Shown: positions 8,035 through 17,730 of the stretch, one piece after another
Layout: every line of letters starts with the position of its first letter
How positions within the stretch are numbered: position 1 is the stretch's first letter
NCBI GenBank assembly: GCA_027061805.1
Contig: JAMOWA010000051.1
Location: forward strand, 49,718 to 113,717
DNA from: Thermoanaerobaculia bacterium
Lineage (GTDB): Bacteria; Acidobacteriota; Thermoanaerobaculia; Thermoanaerobaculales; Sulfomarinibacteraceae
Direction of reading: 5' to 3'
Length of the DNA: 64,000 bases
The notes under the pieces: generated by a model
The model's database searches: none
The model's input: the letters and a program-made list of their open reading frames with translations, nothing else
Told to the model about the DNA's origin: nothing
Position numbers and translations under genes: made by a program

Positions 8035-10077
8035 TCATCCGCCCGTGGACTTCTCCTCCGCCTCATCGCTCTCGTCGTCCCCGTCCTGGTCACCGGGTGC
8101 ATCGGGGGCCTCCGTCTCCGTCACGGCCTCCTCGTCATCCCTGGCCGGCGTGTCCTCCTCGCCCCCGGCAGGAGCCTCCTCCGGTGCGTCCTCTGCCTCG
8201 GTGAGTGTCTCGGCCTTCTCGTCCTCGACAACATCCCCGGCCTCGGCCGGCTCCTCCTCCGGTGAGGGTTCCTCCGCCGCGTCCACCTCCGCCTCCGGAG
8301 TCTCTGCGGCGGCCGGGATCTCCTCTTCGGCACCGGTGGAGGTCTCCTCCTCTGTCTCTGCGGCGGCCTCCTCGGTCACCAGCCCGCTGGCCTTCAGCGC
8401 GGCGGCCATGGCCGTGTCCCCGGCAGCCTCCAGGGCCTCGGCCAGCTCCTCCTCGGCGCCGTCCTGGTCCACGCCGTGCATGGACAGGCCGATCCTGTTC
8501 TCGTTCCAGTCGATGCGCAGGATGCGGCACCGCACGGCCTGCCCCTGGCTGAAGAGCTCCTGGAGCATGAGGCCGGAATCCCTGTCGATCTCCGAGACGT
8601 GGCAGAGCCCCTCCACGCCCGGAGCGAGCTCGATGAAAACCCCGAAGTCGGTCACGTTGGTGACCTTGCCATTCACCACGTCGCCCACGCCATGGGAGTT
8701 GGCGTACTCCTCCCACTCGTTGGGGAGCAGCTCCTTCATGGAGAGGGAGATCCGCTGGTTCACCACGTCGATGGCGGTGATGATGGCGTCCACCTCCTGA
8801 CCCTTCTGCACCACCTCGGAGGGGTGGTTGATCCGCCGGGTCCAGGACATGTCCGAGATGTGGACGAGCCCGTCCACCCCCGGAACGATCTCCACGAAGG
8901 CCCCGAAATCGGTGAGGTTGCGGACGGTGCCACGGATCTTGCTGCCCACGTGGTACTTCTCGGCCACCTCCTCCCACGGGTTGGGCTCGGTGGCACGCAG
9001 GGACAGCGAGAGGCGCCGCTTGTCGGGGTCCACCTCGGAGACCACCACGTCCACCTCCTGGCCGACCTCCAGGATGGATCGGGGGTTCTTGACCTTCTTG
9101 GTCCACGACATCTCGCTCACGTGGATCAGGCCCTCGACACCCTCCTCGAGCTCCACGAAGGCCCCGTACTCGACGATGCTCACCACCTTGCCGTGGACCC
9201 GCTTGCCCACCGGGTACTTCTCCGGGACCAAGGTCCACGGATCCTCGAATCGCTGCTTGTAGCCCAGGGAGACCCGCTCGCGCTCCCGGTCGAAGCGAAG
9301 GATCACCACGTCGATCTCGTCACCCACGTTGAAGTACTCGCTGGGATGCCCGACGCGTCCCCAGGAGATGTCGGTGATGTGGAGGAGCCCGTCGAGACCG
9401 CCGAGGTCCACGAACACCCCGTACTCCGTGATGTTCTTGACGGTTCCCGTGATCAGCTTGCCCTCCTCGAGCTCGGCCATGGTGGCTTCCTTGGCCTCCT
9501 TCTGGCTCTCCTCCAGGATGGCCTTGCGGGACAGCACCACGTTGGACCGCCGACGATCGAAGCTGATGATCCTCGCCTCGATCTCGTCCCCGATGTAGTC
9601 CTCGAGCCGCCGGTTCAGCCGAAGGTCCACGAGGGAGCCGGGAAGGAAGGCCCGGACACCGATGTCCACGGCCAGGCCGCCCTTGACGCGTTCCAGCACC
9701 TTGCCCTTCACGGGCTCCCCCTCACGCCAGGCCTGCTCGATGGCCGTCCATGTCTTCAGCTTGGAGGCACGCTCGCGGGACAGGCGGAGGATCCCCTCCA
9801 TCTCGTCCATGCGCTCCACGAAGACCTCGACGTCGTCGCCGATGGCCAGGTTGAGCTCGCCGGTCTCGGGGTCGATGCACTCGGATCTGGAGATGACGCC
9901 CTCGGACTTGAAGCCCACATCCACGAGGACCTCGTCGTTGGTGATGGCCACCACCTTCCCCATCACCACTTCCCCTTCCTTGAGGTCGTGGAACGAGGAC
10001 TCCACCAGCTGCTCCATCGAGAGCTGGTCCATGTTCTCCATGTCGTTGTTGTCGTTCGCGTCACGGTCGATGTTCAA
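8035..10077 (-). CDS. rpsA: 30S ribosomal protein S1 with six S1 domains and a long acidic C-terminal tail
   Basis: Six S1 motifs (e.g. GTVKNITEYGVFVDLGGLDGLLHITDISW); TTG start at 10077 preceded by GAGGAGGAGC. Confidence 0.92.
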   Translation of the reverse strand: MNIDRDANDNNDMENMDQLSMEQLVESSFHDLKEGEVVMGKVVAITNDEVLVDVGFKSEGVISRSECIDPETGELNLAIGDDVEVFVERMDEMEGILRLSRERASKLKTWTAIEQAWREGEPVKGKVLERVKGGLAVDIGVRAFLPGSLVDLRLNRRLEDYIGDEIEARIISFDRRRSNVVLSRKAILEESQKEAKEATMAELEEGKLITGTVKNITEYGVFVDLGGLDGLLHITDISWGRVGHPSEYFNVGDEIDVVILRFDRERERVSLGYKQRFEDPWTLVPEKYPVGKRVHGKVVSIVEYGAFVELEEGVEGLIHVSEMSWTKKVKNPRSILEVGQEVDVVVSEVDPDKRRLSLSLRATEPNPWEEVAEKYHVGSKIRGTVRNLTDFGAFVEIVPGVDGLVHISDMSWTRRINHPSEVVQKGQEVDAIITAIDVVNQRISLSMKELLPNEWEEYANSHGVGDVVNGKVTNVTDFGVFIELAPGVEGLCHVSEIDRDSGLMLQELFSQGQAVRCRILRIDWNENRIGLSMHGVDQDGAEEELAEALEAAGDTAMAAALKASGLVTEEAAAETEEETSTGAEEEIPAAAETPEAEVDAAEEPSPEEEPAEAGDVVEDEKAETLTEAEDAPEEAPAGGEEDTPARDDEEAVTETEAPDAPGDQDGDDESDEAEEKSTGG

Positions 10078-10103
10078 AACTGCTCCTCCTCGACGGACAC
10101 ACG

Positions 10104-10877
10104 TCACTCGTGTGCCAATCTTCCATGGTTTCGAGACCTTACGGTGTCATCAGCGCTGCTGTCAAGCTCGGAACCTGGATTTTTTCCCAGTTCCCGGAGA
10201 ATCCTTGCCACGACCCCCTCCAGACCGAGCTGCGTGGTGTCCAGAACCACCGCGCCCTCCGGTATCATCAGGGGGGAATCGGATCGGGTCGTGTCCCGCA
10301 GGTCACGCTGCCGCTGCTGCTCCTGGACCTCCTCGAGCGAGATGTCGCAACCCGCCCGCCTGAGGTCCTCCCACCGGCGCCGCGCCCGTTCCCCGGCCGA
10401 GGCCGTGAGGAACACCTTGAGCCGGGCATCGGGAAAGACCACCGAGCCCACGTCCCGTCCCTCGGCGACGCCCCCCGTCCCCTCGGCCATGCGCCGTTGC
10501 AGCGGAACGAGCGCCCGCCGGACAGGGGTCAGCGCCGAGACGGCCGACGCCAGCTCCGACGCCTCGGGGCTCCTGATCTGTGTGGTGATCTCCTCCCCGT
10601 CGAGGAACACCGCGAAGCCCTCGCTGGTGGGGCGGAACTCCAGGTCGTGCGCCTCGAGCAGCGCCACGATCCTCACGGCGTCATCTCCGGCATAGGGCGG
10701 CAGGATGCCATGCCTCCGGGCCAGGATCCCAACGGCCCTGTACATGGCCCCGGTGTCCAGGCAGGGAATCCCGAGACTGCCGGCCAGCAGCCTGGCCACG
10801 GTGGATTTTCCCGCGCCGGCCGGACCGTCGATGGCGATGATGAGTGGGGTCTGGGGGGACTGGCTCTCGTGGTTCAC
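10104..10877 (-). CDS. cmk: Cytidylate kinase
   Basis: IAIDGPAGAGKSTVARLLA, LDTGAMYRAVG, AEGRDVGSVVFPDA. Confidence 0.93.
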   Translation of the reverse strand: MNHESQSPQTPLIIAIDGPAGAGKSTVARLLAGSLGIPCLDTGAMYRAVGILARRHGILPPYAGDDAVRIVALLEAHDLEFRPTSEGFAVFLDGEEITTQIRSPEASELASAVSALTPVRRALVPLQRRMAEGTGGVAEGRDVGSVVFPDARLKVFLTASAGERARRRWEDLRRAGCDISLEEVQEQQRQRDLRDTTRSDSPLMIPEGAVVLDTTQLGLEGVVARILRELGKNPGSELDSSADDTVRSRNHGRLAHE

Positions 10878-11046
10878 AGAAACGGGTTATCCTTACCCCG
10901 GTCCATACCGGGAGCAGCATTGTAACCGATTCCCCGCCGCTGTCCAGAGGCAGTGTTCACCCGATCCGGTGGTCTCCCGCAACCGGATTCCCGCGGGCGG
11001 GTCCGCCGCAGGCCCCGTGGTACGATGCCGGCGAGGCCGTGATGTC

Positions 11047-11562
11047 ATGAGCTCTTCGTGGATCCTGCGACTCGTGCTGCTCCCCGCCCTGCTGGCGGCA
11101 TGCCCGGGAACCGTCCGGGGTGCGGAGCCCGCCGGACCGGTCGCGTCCGTCGTCCGGCCCGGGGTGACAGTGACCCCGCAGGACCCCCCGCGCCGGCTCG
11201 ACCTGCACCTGGACGACCTCCACCTGGAGCAGTCCACCTCCTTCGAGCCGCGCTTCGTGATCGACCTGGACTGGGAGCGCGAGATGCGCCTCTCCCTCTG
11301 GAACGACCCCCAGGGCCGCGTGGCCTACAACCTCGCCGCGGAGCTCTCCATGGTGGGCCGGACCGGTCTGGTCCACGGCGGCCACATGCTGGGAGTGGGC
11401 CTGGGCACCACGGCCATCGGAGACGGCCGGTCGCCCGTCATGCGGCTCATGCACCGTGAGCGTTCCTGGAGGGAGCTCTCCGGCATGGAGAAGATCCAGG
11501 TGGGGACCGAGGTGGCGGTGGGGCTGGGCATCCTCTGGGCCATCCTCCAGGCCCTCCAGTGA
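11047..11562 (+). CDS. Exported hypothetical protein
   Basis: Intact ORF with signal peptide MSSSWILRLVLLPALLAA. Confidence 0.6.
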   Translation: MSSSWILRLVLLPALLAACPGTVRGAEPAGPVASVVRPGVTVTPQDPPRRLDLHLDDLHLEQSTSFEPRFVIDLDWEREMRLSLWNDPQGRVAYNLAAELSMVGRTGLVHGGHMLGVGLGTTAIGDGRSPVMRLMHRERSWRELSGMEKIQVGTEVAVGLGILWAILQALQ

Positions 11563-11617
11563 TCTCCTGACCGTGGCACGCCGAGCACGGCCCACCCGTA
11601 CACGCAGCGGCCGGAGT

Positions 11618-13210
11618 ATGGATCGCCCCGGCCCCTCCGGGACCCTGCGTGCGGCCGAGCGGTACAGGCTCCGGCCCGGCACGGCCGGACGGCCCCGGGT
11701 CGGCGTGGGCTACCCCAACACGTACCACGTGGCCCACTCGTCGCTGGCCTTCCAGTGGGTCGCCGAGCTGGCCTCGCGGATTCCCGGCGTGGGTGTGGAG
11801 CGGTTCGTGGCGGAGGGCCCGGGGGCGGGCCGAACCCTGGAGACGGAAGCCCCCCTGGGCAACCTGGACGTGCTCGCGTTCACGTGCTCCTTCGAGCTCG
11901 ACGCCGTCAACCTGATCCGCGTGCTCGAGGCTGCCGGGATCTCCGGGTACCGCGAGGAGCGCTCGGACAGGGACCCCCTGGTGATCCTGGGTGGCCCCGT
12001 GGCCACCATCAACCCCCTCCCCCTCTCGCCCGCCGTCGACGTCTTCTGCCTCGGTGCGGCGGAGATCCTCCTCCCCCGGCTTCTCGGGCTCCTGCGGGAG
12101 CTCCCCGACCGGGCCGTGCTCCTCGACAGGCTGGCGGAGCTGGACGGATTCCTCGTTCCCTCCCGGCATCTCGACGCCGGGGGGCGCCCCCTCCACCGCC
12201 TCCGGAAGCTCGAGAAGGGCCGTCGCCTCATGGAGGACCCGGACCTCGTCCCGGCCTCCTGGGTGATCACCCCCCACACCGAGTACGGCGAGCGGGGCCT
12301 CGTGGAGATGTCGCGGGGCTGCCCGGAGAAGTGCCGGTACTGCTGGGTGAGCCACAACGCCGGGGGCCTCCTCGCCTACCCCACGGGGGCCATCCTCGAA
12401 CGGGTGGAGCAGCTCTCCGGTATCACCCGGCGGGTGGGCCTCGTCGCCACGGCGGTGGGCGACCATCCCGACCTCCCCCGCATCCTGGAGCGATGCCGGG
12501 AGCTCGGGCTCGACGTGGCGCTCTCCTCGCTCCGGATCCCCGCCATGGTGCCGGAGGTGCTGGGGCCGCTGGCGGCCTCCGGCGCCCGGAGCGTCACCAT
12601 CGCCCCGGAAACGGGGAGCGACACCCTCCGGGCGGCGCTCGACAAGCACGTCACGAACGCCGGGATCCTGGAGGCGGTCGAGAACGCCCAGCGTGCCGGC
12701 ATCCCCGGCCTGAAGATGTACTTCATCGTGGGGCTGCCGGGGGAGACCGACGAGGACGTGCGAAGCATCGCGACCCTGGCGCGGGAGGTGGCCGGCATCC
12801 TCCGGTCGTACGGACGGGAGCGGGGCCATCTCGGTGAGCTCCACCTCGGGGTCAACCTCCTGGTGCCCAAGCCCTACACCCCCTACCATGCCGAGCCCTT
12901 CCTGGAGGAGCGGGAGGCCCGGCGACGCCTGGACCTTCTCCGCCGGGAGCTGCGCGGAATCCACAACCTGAGCCTGGAGCGCCCCTCCTGGCGCCTGGCG
13001 CTGTGGCAGGTCTGGCTGAGCCGCGCCGGGGCCGGGGCCTTCGACTCCCTGCTGGAGATGGCCCACGGCGAGCCGCTGGGCCCGGTGCTCCGGAGACACA
13101 GGAAAGCCATCGAGAGGGTGGCCTTCCGTCCCGCAAATCTCGGCGCCCCGTGGCACTTCATCGGCTCGGCGCCCCTCCGTGGGACACCAGGGGGCGTGGG
13201 GAACCCCTGA
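11618..13210 (+). CDS. B12-binding-domain radical SAM protein
   Basis: SRGCPEKCRYCWVSH cluster motif, N-terminal VGVGYPNTYHVAHSSL, GLPGETDEDV. Confidence 0.85.
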   Translation: MDRPGPSGTLRAAERYRLRPGTAGRPRVGVGYPNTYHVAHSSLAFQWVAELASRIPGVGVERFVAEGPGAGRTLETEAPLGNLDVLAFTCSFELDAVNLIRVLEAAGISGYREERSDRDPLVILGGPVATINPLPLSPAVDVFCLGAAEILLPRLLGLLRELPDRAVLLDRLAELDGFLVPSRHLDAGGRPLHRLRKLEKGRRLMEDPDLVPASWVITPHTEYGERGLVEMSRGCPEKCRYCWVSHNAGGLLAYPTGAILERVEQLSGITRRVGLVATAVGDHPDLPRILERCRELGLDVALSSLRIPAMVPEVLGPLAASGARSVTIAPETGSDTLRAALDKHVTNAGILEAVENAQRAGIPGLKMYFIVGLPGETDEDVRSIATLAREVAGILRSYGRERGHLGELHLGVNLLVPKPYTPYHAEPFLEEREARRRLDLLRRELRGIHNLSLERPSWRLALWQVWLSRAGAGAFDSLLEMAHGEPLGPVLRRHRKAIERVAFRPANLGAPWHFIGSAPLRGTPGGVGNP

Positions 13211-13275
13211 TCCGCCGATCACCGCCGGGACGAGCGCCGGCTGCCCGCCGGGTCACCCCCGGGAGCTTCTTCTCT

Positions 13276-13911
13276 CTACTTCCCGAAGCCGCCGGAGAGA
13301 CCCCGGCCGCCGGTCTGTGCGAGCACCGCACGTGCCAGTGCCGTGCTGCTCGCCGGCGAGGCGTTGGTGATGACGATCCGTCCCGAGGCGTCGTGGACCA
13401 GCTTGACGGGCCTGCGGGCCGTCAACGAACCGAGGTCGTAGGGCCGCCCCGTGTAGAGGGTCATGATCCGCCGCACGTACTGCCGTGTCTCCCGGTACGG
13501 GGGAATGCCCCGGTACCTGTCCACGGCGCCCTCGCCGGCGTTGTAGGCCGCCAGGGCCCTCGGGAGGTCTCCCACGTAGCGGTCGATGAGGCGGGCCAGC
13601 TCGCGCACGCCGGCCCGGACGTTCTCCTCGGGGTCGAAGGGATCCTTCACGCGGAGACGCCGCGCCGTGTCGGGCATGAGCTGCATGAGCCCCTGCGCCC
13701 CCTTCCGGCTCACGGCCCTGGGGTTGTACCCGGACTCCACGGTGACCACCGCGTGGACCAGGCGGGGGTCCATTCCATGCTCCACGCTGATCTCCTGGAC
13801 GATCCTGTGGAGGTCGCTGGCGCACTCGCTCCGCGGGGAGACGGCCCATGCCGTCCCGGCTGCCAGCGCCAGGATCGTGAAGACCACGGGCGGAAGGACG
13901 CAACGCTTCAT
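13276..13911 (-). CDS. Lytic transglycosylase (SLT domain)
   Basis: VVTVESGYNPRAVSRKGAQGLMQLMPDTA, AAYNAGEGAVDRYRGIPPYRETRQYV. Confidence 0.9.
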   Translation of the reverse strand: MKRCVLPPVVFTILALAAGTAWAVSPRSECASDLHRIVQEISVEHGMDPRLVHAVVTVESGYNPRAVSRKGAQGLMQLMPDTARRLRVKDPFDPEENVRAGVRELARLIDRYVGDLPRALAAYNAGEGAVDRYRGIPPYRETRQYVRRIMTLYTGRPYDLGSLTARRPVKLVHDASGRIVITNASPASSTALARAVLAQTGGRGLSGGFGK

Positions 13912-14026
13912 GTCGCCCTATTATGGCATATGGGAGCACCCGGCGGGTGCCATGGGGTGCCGGGGGTCACGTCGTTCCCGGTTTTTCGCCCCATCCGGCG
14001 GGTGTACAGTCACCGGGGAGGCAGGC

Positions 14027-15433
14027 ATGGATCGGGACCCGAGAATCGAGCCCTTCGTCAAGGTCATGCAACGTGACGGCCTTCCCGGGGCCGCCATCCG
14101 GAGCTTCCTCCTCCACCTGGAACGCTTCCTCTCGGGCGAGCGTGGCCTGCTCCCCGAGGCCGCCATCGAGCCCGTCTCGGAGCTCGAGGACCTGGACGCG
14201 CTGCCCCCACCCACCCGGGCCGCCCGCGAGGCCCTGGCACGGACCGTGGTCATCAGGCTCAACGGCGGCCTGGGAACCAGCATGGGGCTCCACCATGCCA
14301 GGTCCCTCCTCCCGGTGAAGGAGGGGCTGACCTTCCTCGACCTCATCGCCCGCCAGGTCCTGGTGCTGCGCAGGCAACTCGGGGTGAAGCTCCCCCTCCT
14401 GCTGATGAACAGCTTCCGTACGGACGCCGAATCCCTGGAAGCCCTGGCGGCCCACCGGGACCTCCAGGTGGAGGGCCTGCCGCTCTCGTTCCTCCAGAGC
14501 CGGGTCCCGAGGATCCTCGAGGAGGACCTGACCCCGGCGCCGCTCCGGTTCCCCGGCGACGACGCCTGGTGCCCCCCGGGCCACGGGGACCTCTACACCT
14601 CCCTGGATACGAGCGGCCTCCTGGACCGCCTGCTGGGTGCCGGGTACGAGCACGCCTTCGTCTCCAACGCCGACAACCTCGGGGCGGTGGTGGAGCCCTC
14701 CATCCTCGGGTACATGGTCGAATCCCGCGCCACCTTCCTCATGGAGGCCGCCGACCGGACCGCCGCGGACCGCAAGGGGGGGCACCTCTGCCGGCTCCGC
14801 GACGGGAGCCTGGCGCTCCGGGAGACGGCGCAGGTCGCCCCGGGTGAGGAGCCCCTGTTCCAGGACATCGAGCGCCACCGCTACTTCAACACCAACAACC
14901 TCTGGTTCCACCTCCCCACCCTGAAGGAGCTCCTCGAGCGCCACGGAGGGTTCCTCCCCCTGGATACCATCGTCAACCGGAAGACCCTCGACCCCTCGGA
15001 CCCCTCCAGCCCTCCGGTGGTCCAGCTGGAGACCGCGATGGGTGCCGCGATCTCGCTGTTCCCGCGGGCGACGGCCCTCCGGGTCCCGCGGAGGCGCTTC
15101 TCCCCCGTGAAGACCACCGACGACCTGCTGGCCGTCCGGTCGGATGCCTACGTCCTCACGGAGGACGCCCGGGTCGTGCTGGACCCGCGGCGCGAGGTCC
15201 CGCCCCGCGTCCGGCTGGACTCGCGCTTCTACAGGCTCCTGGAGCCATTCGAGGACCGGTTCGCCCGCGGTGTCCCCTCCCTCCTGGAGTGCAGCTCGCT
15301 GCTCGTCGAGGGCAACGTCTTCTTCGGCGCGGGGGTGGTCGCGCGTGGCGAGGTGTCGATCCTTGCGGGCGAGGCGGCGGTGACCCTGCCGGACGGGATC
15401 ACGCTCACCGGAACGCGCCGTCTCAGCGCGTGA
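14027..15433 (+). CDS. UTP--glucose-1-phosphate uridylyltransferase, eukaryotic UDPGP type
   Basis: RLNGGLGTSMGLHHARSLLPVKEGLTFLDL; WCPPGHGDLYTSLDTSGLLD; FVSNADNLGAVV. Confidence 0.88.
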   Translation: MDRDPRIEPFVKVMQRDGLPGAAIRSFLLHLERFLSGERGLLPEAAIEPVSELEDLDALPPPTRAAREALARTVVIRLNGGLGTSMGLHHARSLLPVKEGLTFLDLIARQVLVLRRQLGVKLPLLLMNSFRTDAESLEALAAHRDLQVEGLPLSFLQSRVPRILEEDLTPAPLRFPGDDAWCPPGHGDLYTSLDTSGLLDRLLGAGYEHAFVSNADNLGAVVEPSILGYMVESRATFLMEAADRTAADRKGGHLCRLRDGSLALRETAQVAPGEEPLFQDIERHRYFNTNNLWFHLPTLKELLERHGGFLPLDTIVNRKTLDPSDPSSPPVVQLETAMGAAISLFPRATALRVPRRRFSPVKTTDDLLAVRSDAYVLTEDARVVLDPRREVPPRVRLDSRFYRLLEPFEDRFARGVPSLLECSSLLVEGNVFFGAGVVARGEVSILAGEAAVTLPDGITLTGTRRLSA

Positions 15434-16601
15434 GCTTCGAGGGGGGCACCAGGCTGACCCTCCGCGCGGAGAGGCGGGGCAGCTCCCTCTCCAGGACCTG
15501 CAGCGTGGGAGCGTGAAGGTGGCCGATGGCGATGGCCTCCCCGTCGCGCCGGGCCAGGTAGACGGCCCGGTCCAGCTGCCTGCGGATGGCCGCGGGATCG
15601 GCGCTGTTGTCCAGGAAGACCTTCCGTCTTCCGGTGGGTATGCCCTGTGCCCGGGCGGCCTCCTCGGCCACCGTCGCCGCCGTGGTCCTCGAGTCGATGA
15701 ACCGCAGCCCGCGGGCACCGAGCTCCTGCATCACCCAGGTCATGGTCCTGAGATCGGCCGTCGCCTTCGACCCCATGTGGTTGTTGACCCCCACGATGAA
15801 CGGGATGCTGTTGAGGGCGCTGCGGACGGTCCGGCGGACCTCCGCCTCCGACATGGACACGAGGATCGCGCCCGCCCCGGGGTTGTTCGAGCCCCTCGGC
15901 TCCATGGGGAGGTGGAGCCAGACCTCGTGCCCCGTCCGGTGCATCTCGGCCGCCGTGTCGGCCGAATGCGGCAGGAACGGCAGCACGGCGATGCCCACGG
16001 CCTCGGGCAGGGCAGCGGCCCTCGGGACCAGGTCGAAGCTCTGTCCCGCGTCGTCCAGGAGGATCGCCAGGCGTCCGTGGGCGTCGGGGGGGAGCGTCGG
16101 CCGGAGGGTGGGGACCGGTGTCGGCGTGGGGTACCGGGGAGCCCTCGCCGCGGCCTTCGCAGCGGTGGGAGCCAGCCGGATGCGAATGTCGAAGGCCTCG
16201 TGGCCCAGGCCGATCCGGAGGGCGGCAGCCTCGCCCCTCCCCGGCCGTTTCTCGTCGAGGCTCGCCTCCCAGGCGGCGGCCTCCGCCGCGAGATCCCCGG
16301 CGAGGGCCTTCGCCGTGCTGGAGTCGGGAACGGTGACGGTCCACCTCCGGACGAAGACCCCGTCGACCTTGCGGATGGGATCGTCCGCCCGGATGTCTCC
16401 CGGGGGCACGCCCCTCCTGGCGGCAAGCACGCGGATCCGGTCACCGAAATCCGGCTCGCCGGGTCTGTGGCCCCGCGCCACGGGCATCTCTCCACGGGTC
16501 GCCAGCCAGATCAGGGCCCCGAAGGCCACCAGTGCCAGGACGATCATCCCGGCCCGGCGGAGGGTGGGTCTCGACGCGGACTTCCTACGCCGCCGCGGCA
16601 T
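15423..16601 (-). CDS. Divergent polysaccharide deacetylase (YibQ/DUF610-like)
   Basis: LAILLDDAGQSFDLV, LHLPMEP, GVNNHMGSKAT, GRRKVFLDNSADP. Confidence 0.85.
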   Translation of the reverse strand: MPRRRRKSASRPTLRRAGMIVLALVAFGALIWLATRGEMPVARGHRPGEPDFGDRIRVLAARRGVPPGDIRADDPIRKVDGVFVRRWTVTVPDSSTAKALAGDLAAEAAAWEASLDEKRPGRGEAAALRIGLGHEAFDIRIRLAPTAAKAAARAPRYPTPTPVPTLRPTLPPDAHGRLAILLDDAGQSFDLVPRAAALPEAVGIAVLPFLPHSADTAAEMHRTGHEVWLHLPMEPRGSNNPGAGAILVSMSEAEVRRTVRSALNSIPFIVGVNNHMGSKATADLRTMTWVMQELGARGLRFIDSRTTAATVAEEAARAQGIPTGRRKVFLDNSADPAAIRRQLDRAVYLARRDGEAIAIGHLHAPTLQVLERELPRLSARRVSLVPPSKLTR

Positions 16602-17730
16602 GGGCCTCCAGGGTCCGCGCGAGCTCGAGGGCCCGCTCCAGCGCGGGGTCGTCTCCCTCGTCCCGGGTTCCGGCCGCCTCCACCTTCTCGTCGGGGACGA
16701 TTCCCTCGTCCCTGGTGATGGGGGTACCGTCGGCCCGGAGCCAGCGCGCCGTCGGGATCCACAGCACCAGGTCACCGTTCCGGACCAGGGTCATGTGGGG
16801 GGCGTGTCCGAGCGTCCGATCGCCCACCAGCGTGGCTCCCGCCCGGCGCAGCCCGGCGGCAAGGATCTCCCCCACGCCCTCCGTACCGTTGCCGACGAGC
16901 ACCACCGGGGGTGACAGGGCAGCAGTGCGGGAAGGTGACTTGAACCCCTTCTCTCCGGCCCGCCGTCCCTTCCAGCGCGCCACCTCGTCCGAGTCCATGA
17001 AGAGTCCCGCCGCCGCGACGGCCTCCTGCTCGGATCCCCAGGCCAGCTCCCGCAGGTCGAGCACGGCCGGCCCCTGGGCAAGGGCGGCGTGGAGCTCCTC
17101 CGCGGCACCCGGCCCCAGGGCCAGGAGCCGGACGACCGCCACGCCATCCCGTTCTTCGGTCTTCACGAGCTCGAGCGTCCAGGGAGAGGGGTCGAGCTCG
17201 ACCTCGCGCCGCTCCTCCATGTCCCTTGCCATGACCTTCAACGTCGCGGAGGTCTTCTCCAGGACGTGGGTTGCGAGGGTGAGCCTGACCCTCCACAGGG
17301 GGAACCCGCGGGTCGGGACACCGTCGATCTCCTCGATCACGTCGCCCATGTCCAACCCGGCGGCCTCGGCCGGAGAGCCCGGCAGGGCCTGCCGGACCGC
17401 AGCCGAGCCCAGCCGCAGTGTCAGCACCAGGCCGAAGGCCGGTGTCGACTCGAGAACCCGGCGGTACTCCCCGACCTCCGTCCCGTCCAGGACCGCGGCC
17501 CAGGGATCCACCGACTCCACGAGCCCGGCGTCCAGACCCTCGCCGAGGGCATCCAGGTCCACCGGGTCCACGTACTGGGTGTTCACGAGATGGATCACCT
17601 CGGCGAGGTTGCCCAGCGCGCGGAGCAGTCCGTCACCGAAGGACCTCCCCGCCAGGACCAGGCCTGCCACGAGGAGGAGCATCGACACGGACGCCACGAT
17701 CAGGATGGAGCGAGTCCTGGCCAGGTTCAG
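16585..17730 (-). CDS. S41/C-terminal processing protease homologue, predicted catalytically inactive
   Basis: PDZ (GSPAEAAGLDMGDVIEEIDGVP) plus S41 fold; expected Ser/Lys sites read NGTEGVGE and TLGHA. Start likely CTG overlapping upstream TGA. Confidence 0.8.
   Translation of the reverse strand: MNLARTRSILIVASVSMLLLVAGLVLAGRSFGDGLLRALGNLAEVIHLVNTQYVDPVDLDALGEGLDAGLVESVDPWAAVLDGTEVGEYRRVLESTPAFGLVLTLRLGSAAVRQALPGSPAEAAGLDMGDVIEEIDGVPTRGFPLWRVRLTLATHVLEKTSATLKVMARDMEERREVELDPSPWTLELVKTEERDGVAVVRLLALGPGAAEELHAALAQGPAVLDLRELAWGSEQEAVAAAGLFMDSDEVARWKGRRAGEKGFKSPSRTAALSPPVVLVGNGTEGVGEILAAGLRRAGATLVGDRTLGHAPHMTLVRNGDLVLWIPTARWLRADGTPITRDEGIVPDEKVEAAGTRDEGDDPALERALELARTLEAHAAAA

Noticed and set aside
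13586-14026. N-terminal extension of the UDP-glucose pyrophosphorylase ORF
   Set aside because: Overlaps the antisense lytic transglycosylase; homologous start with GGGAGG lies at 14027.
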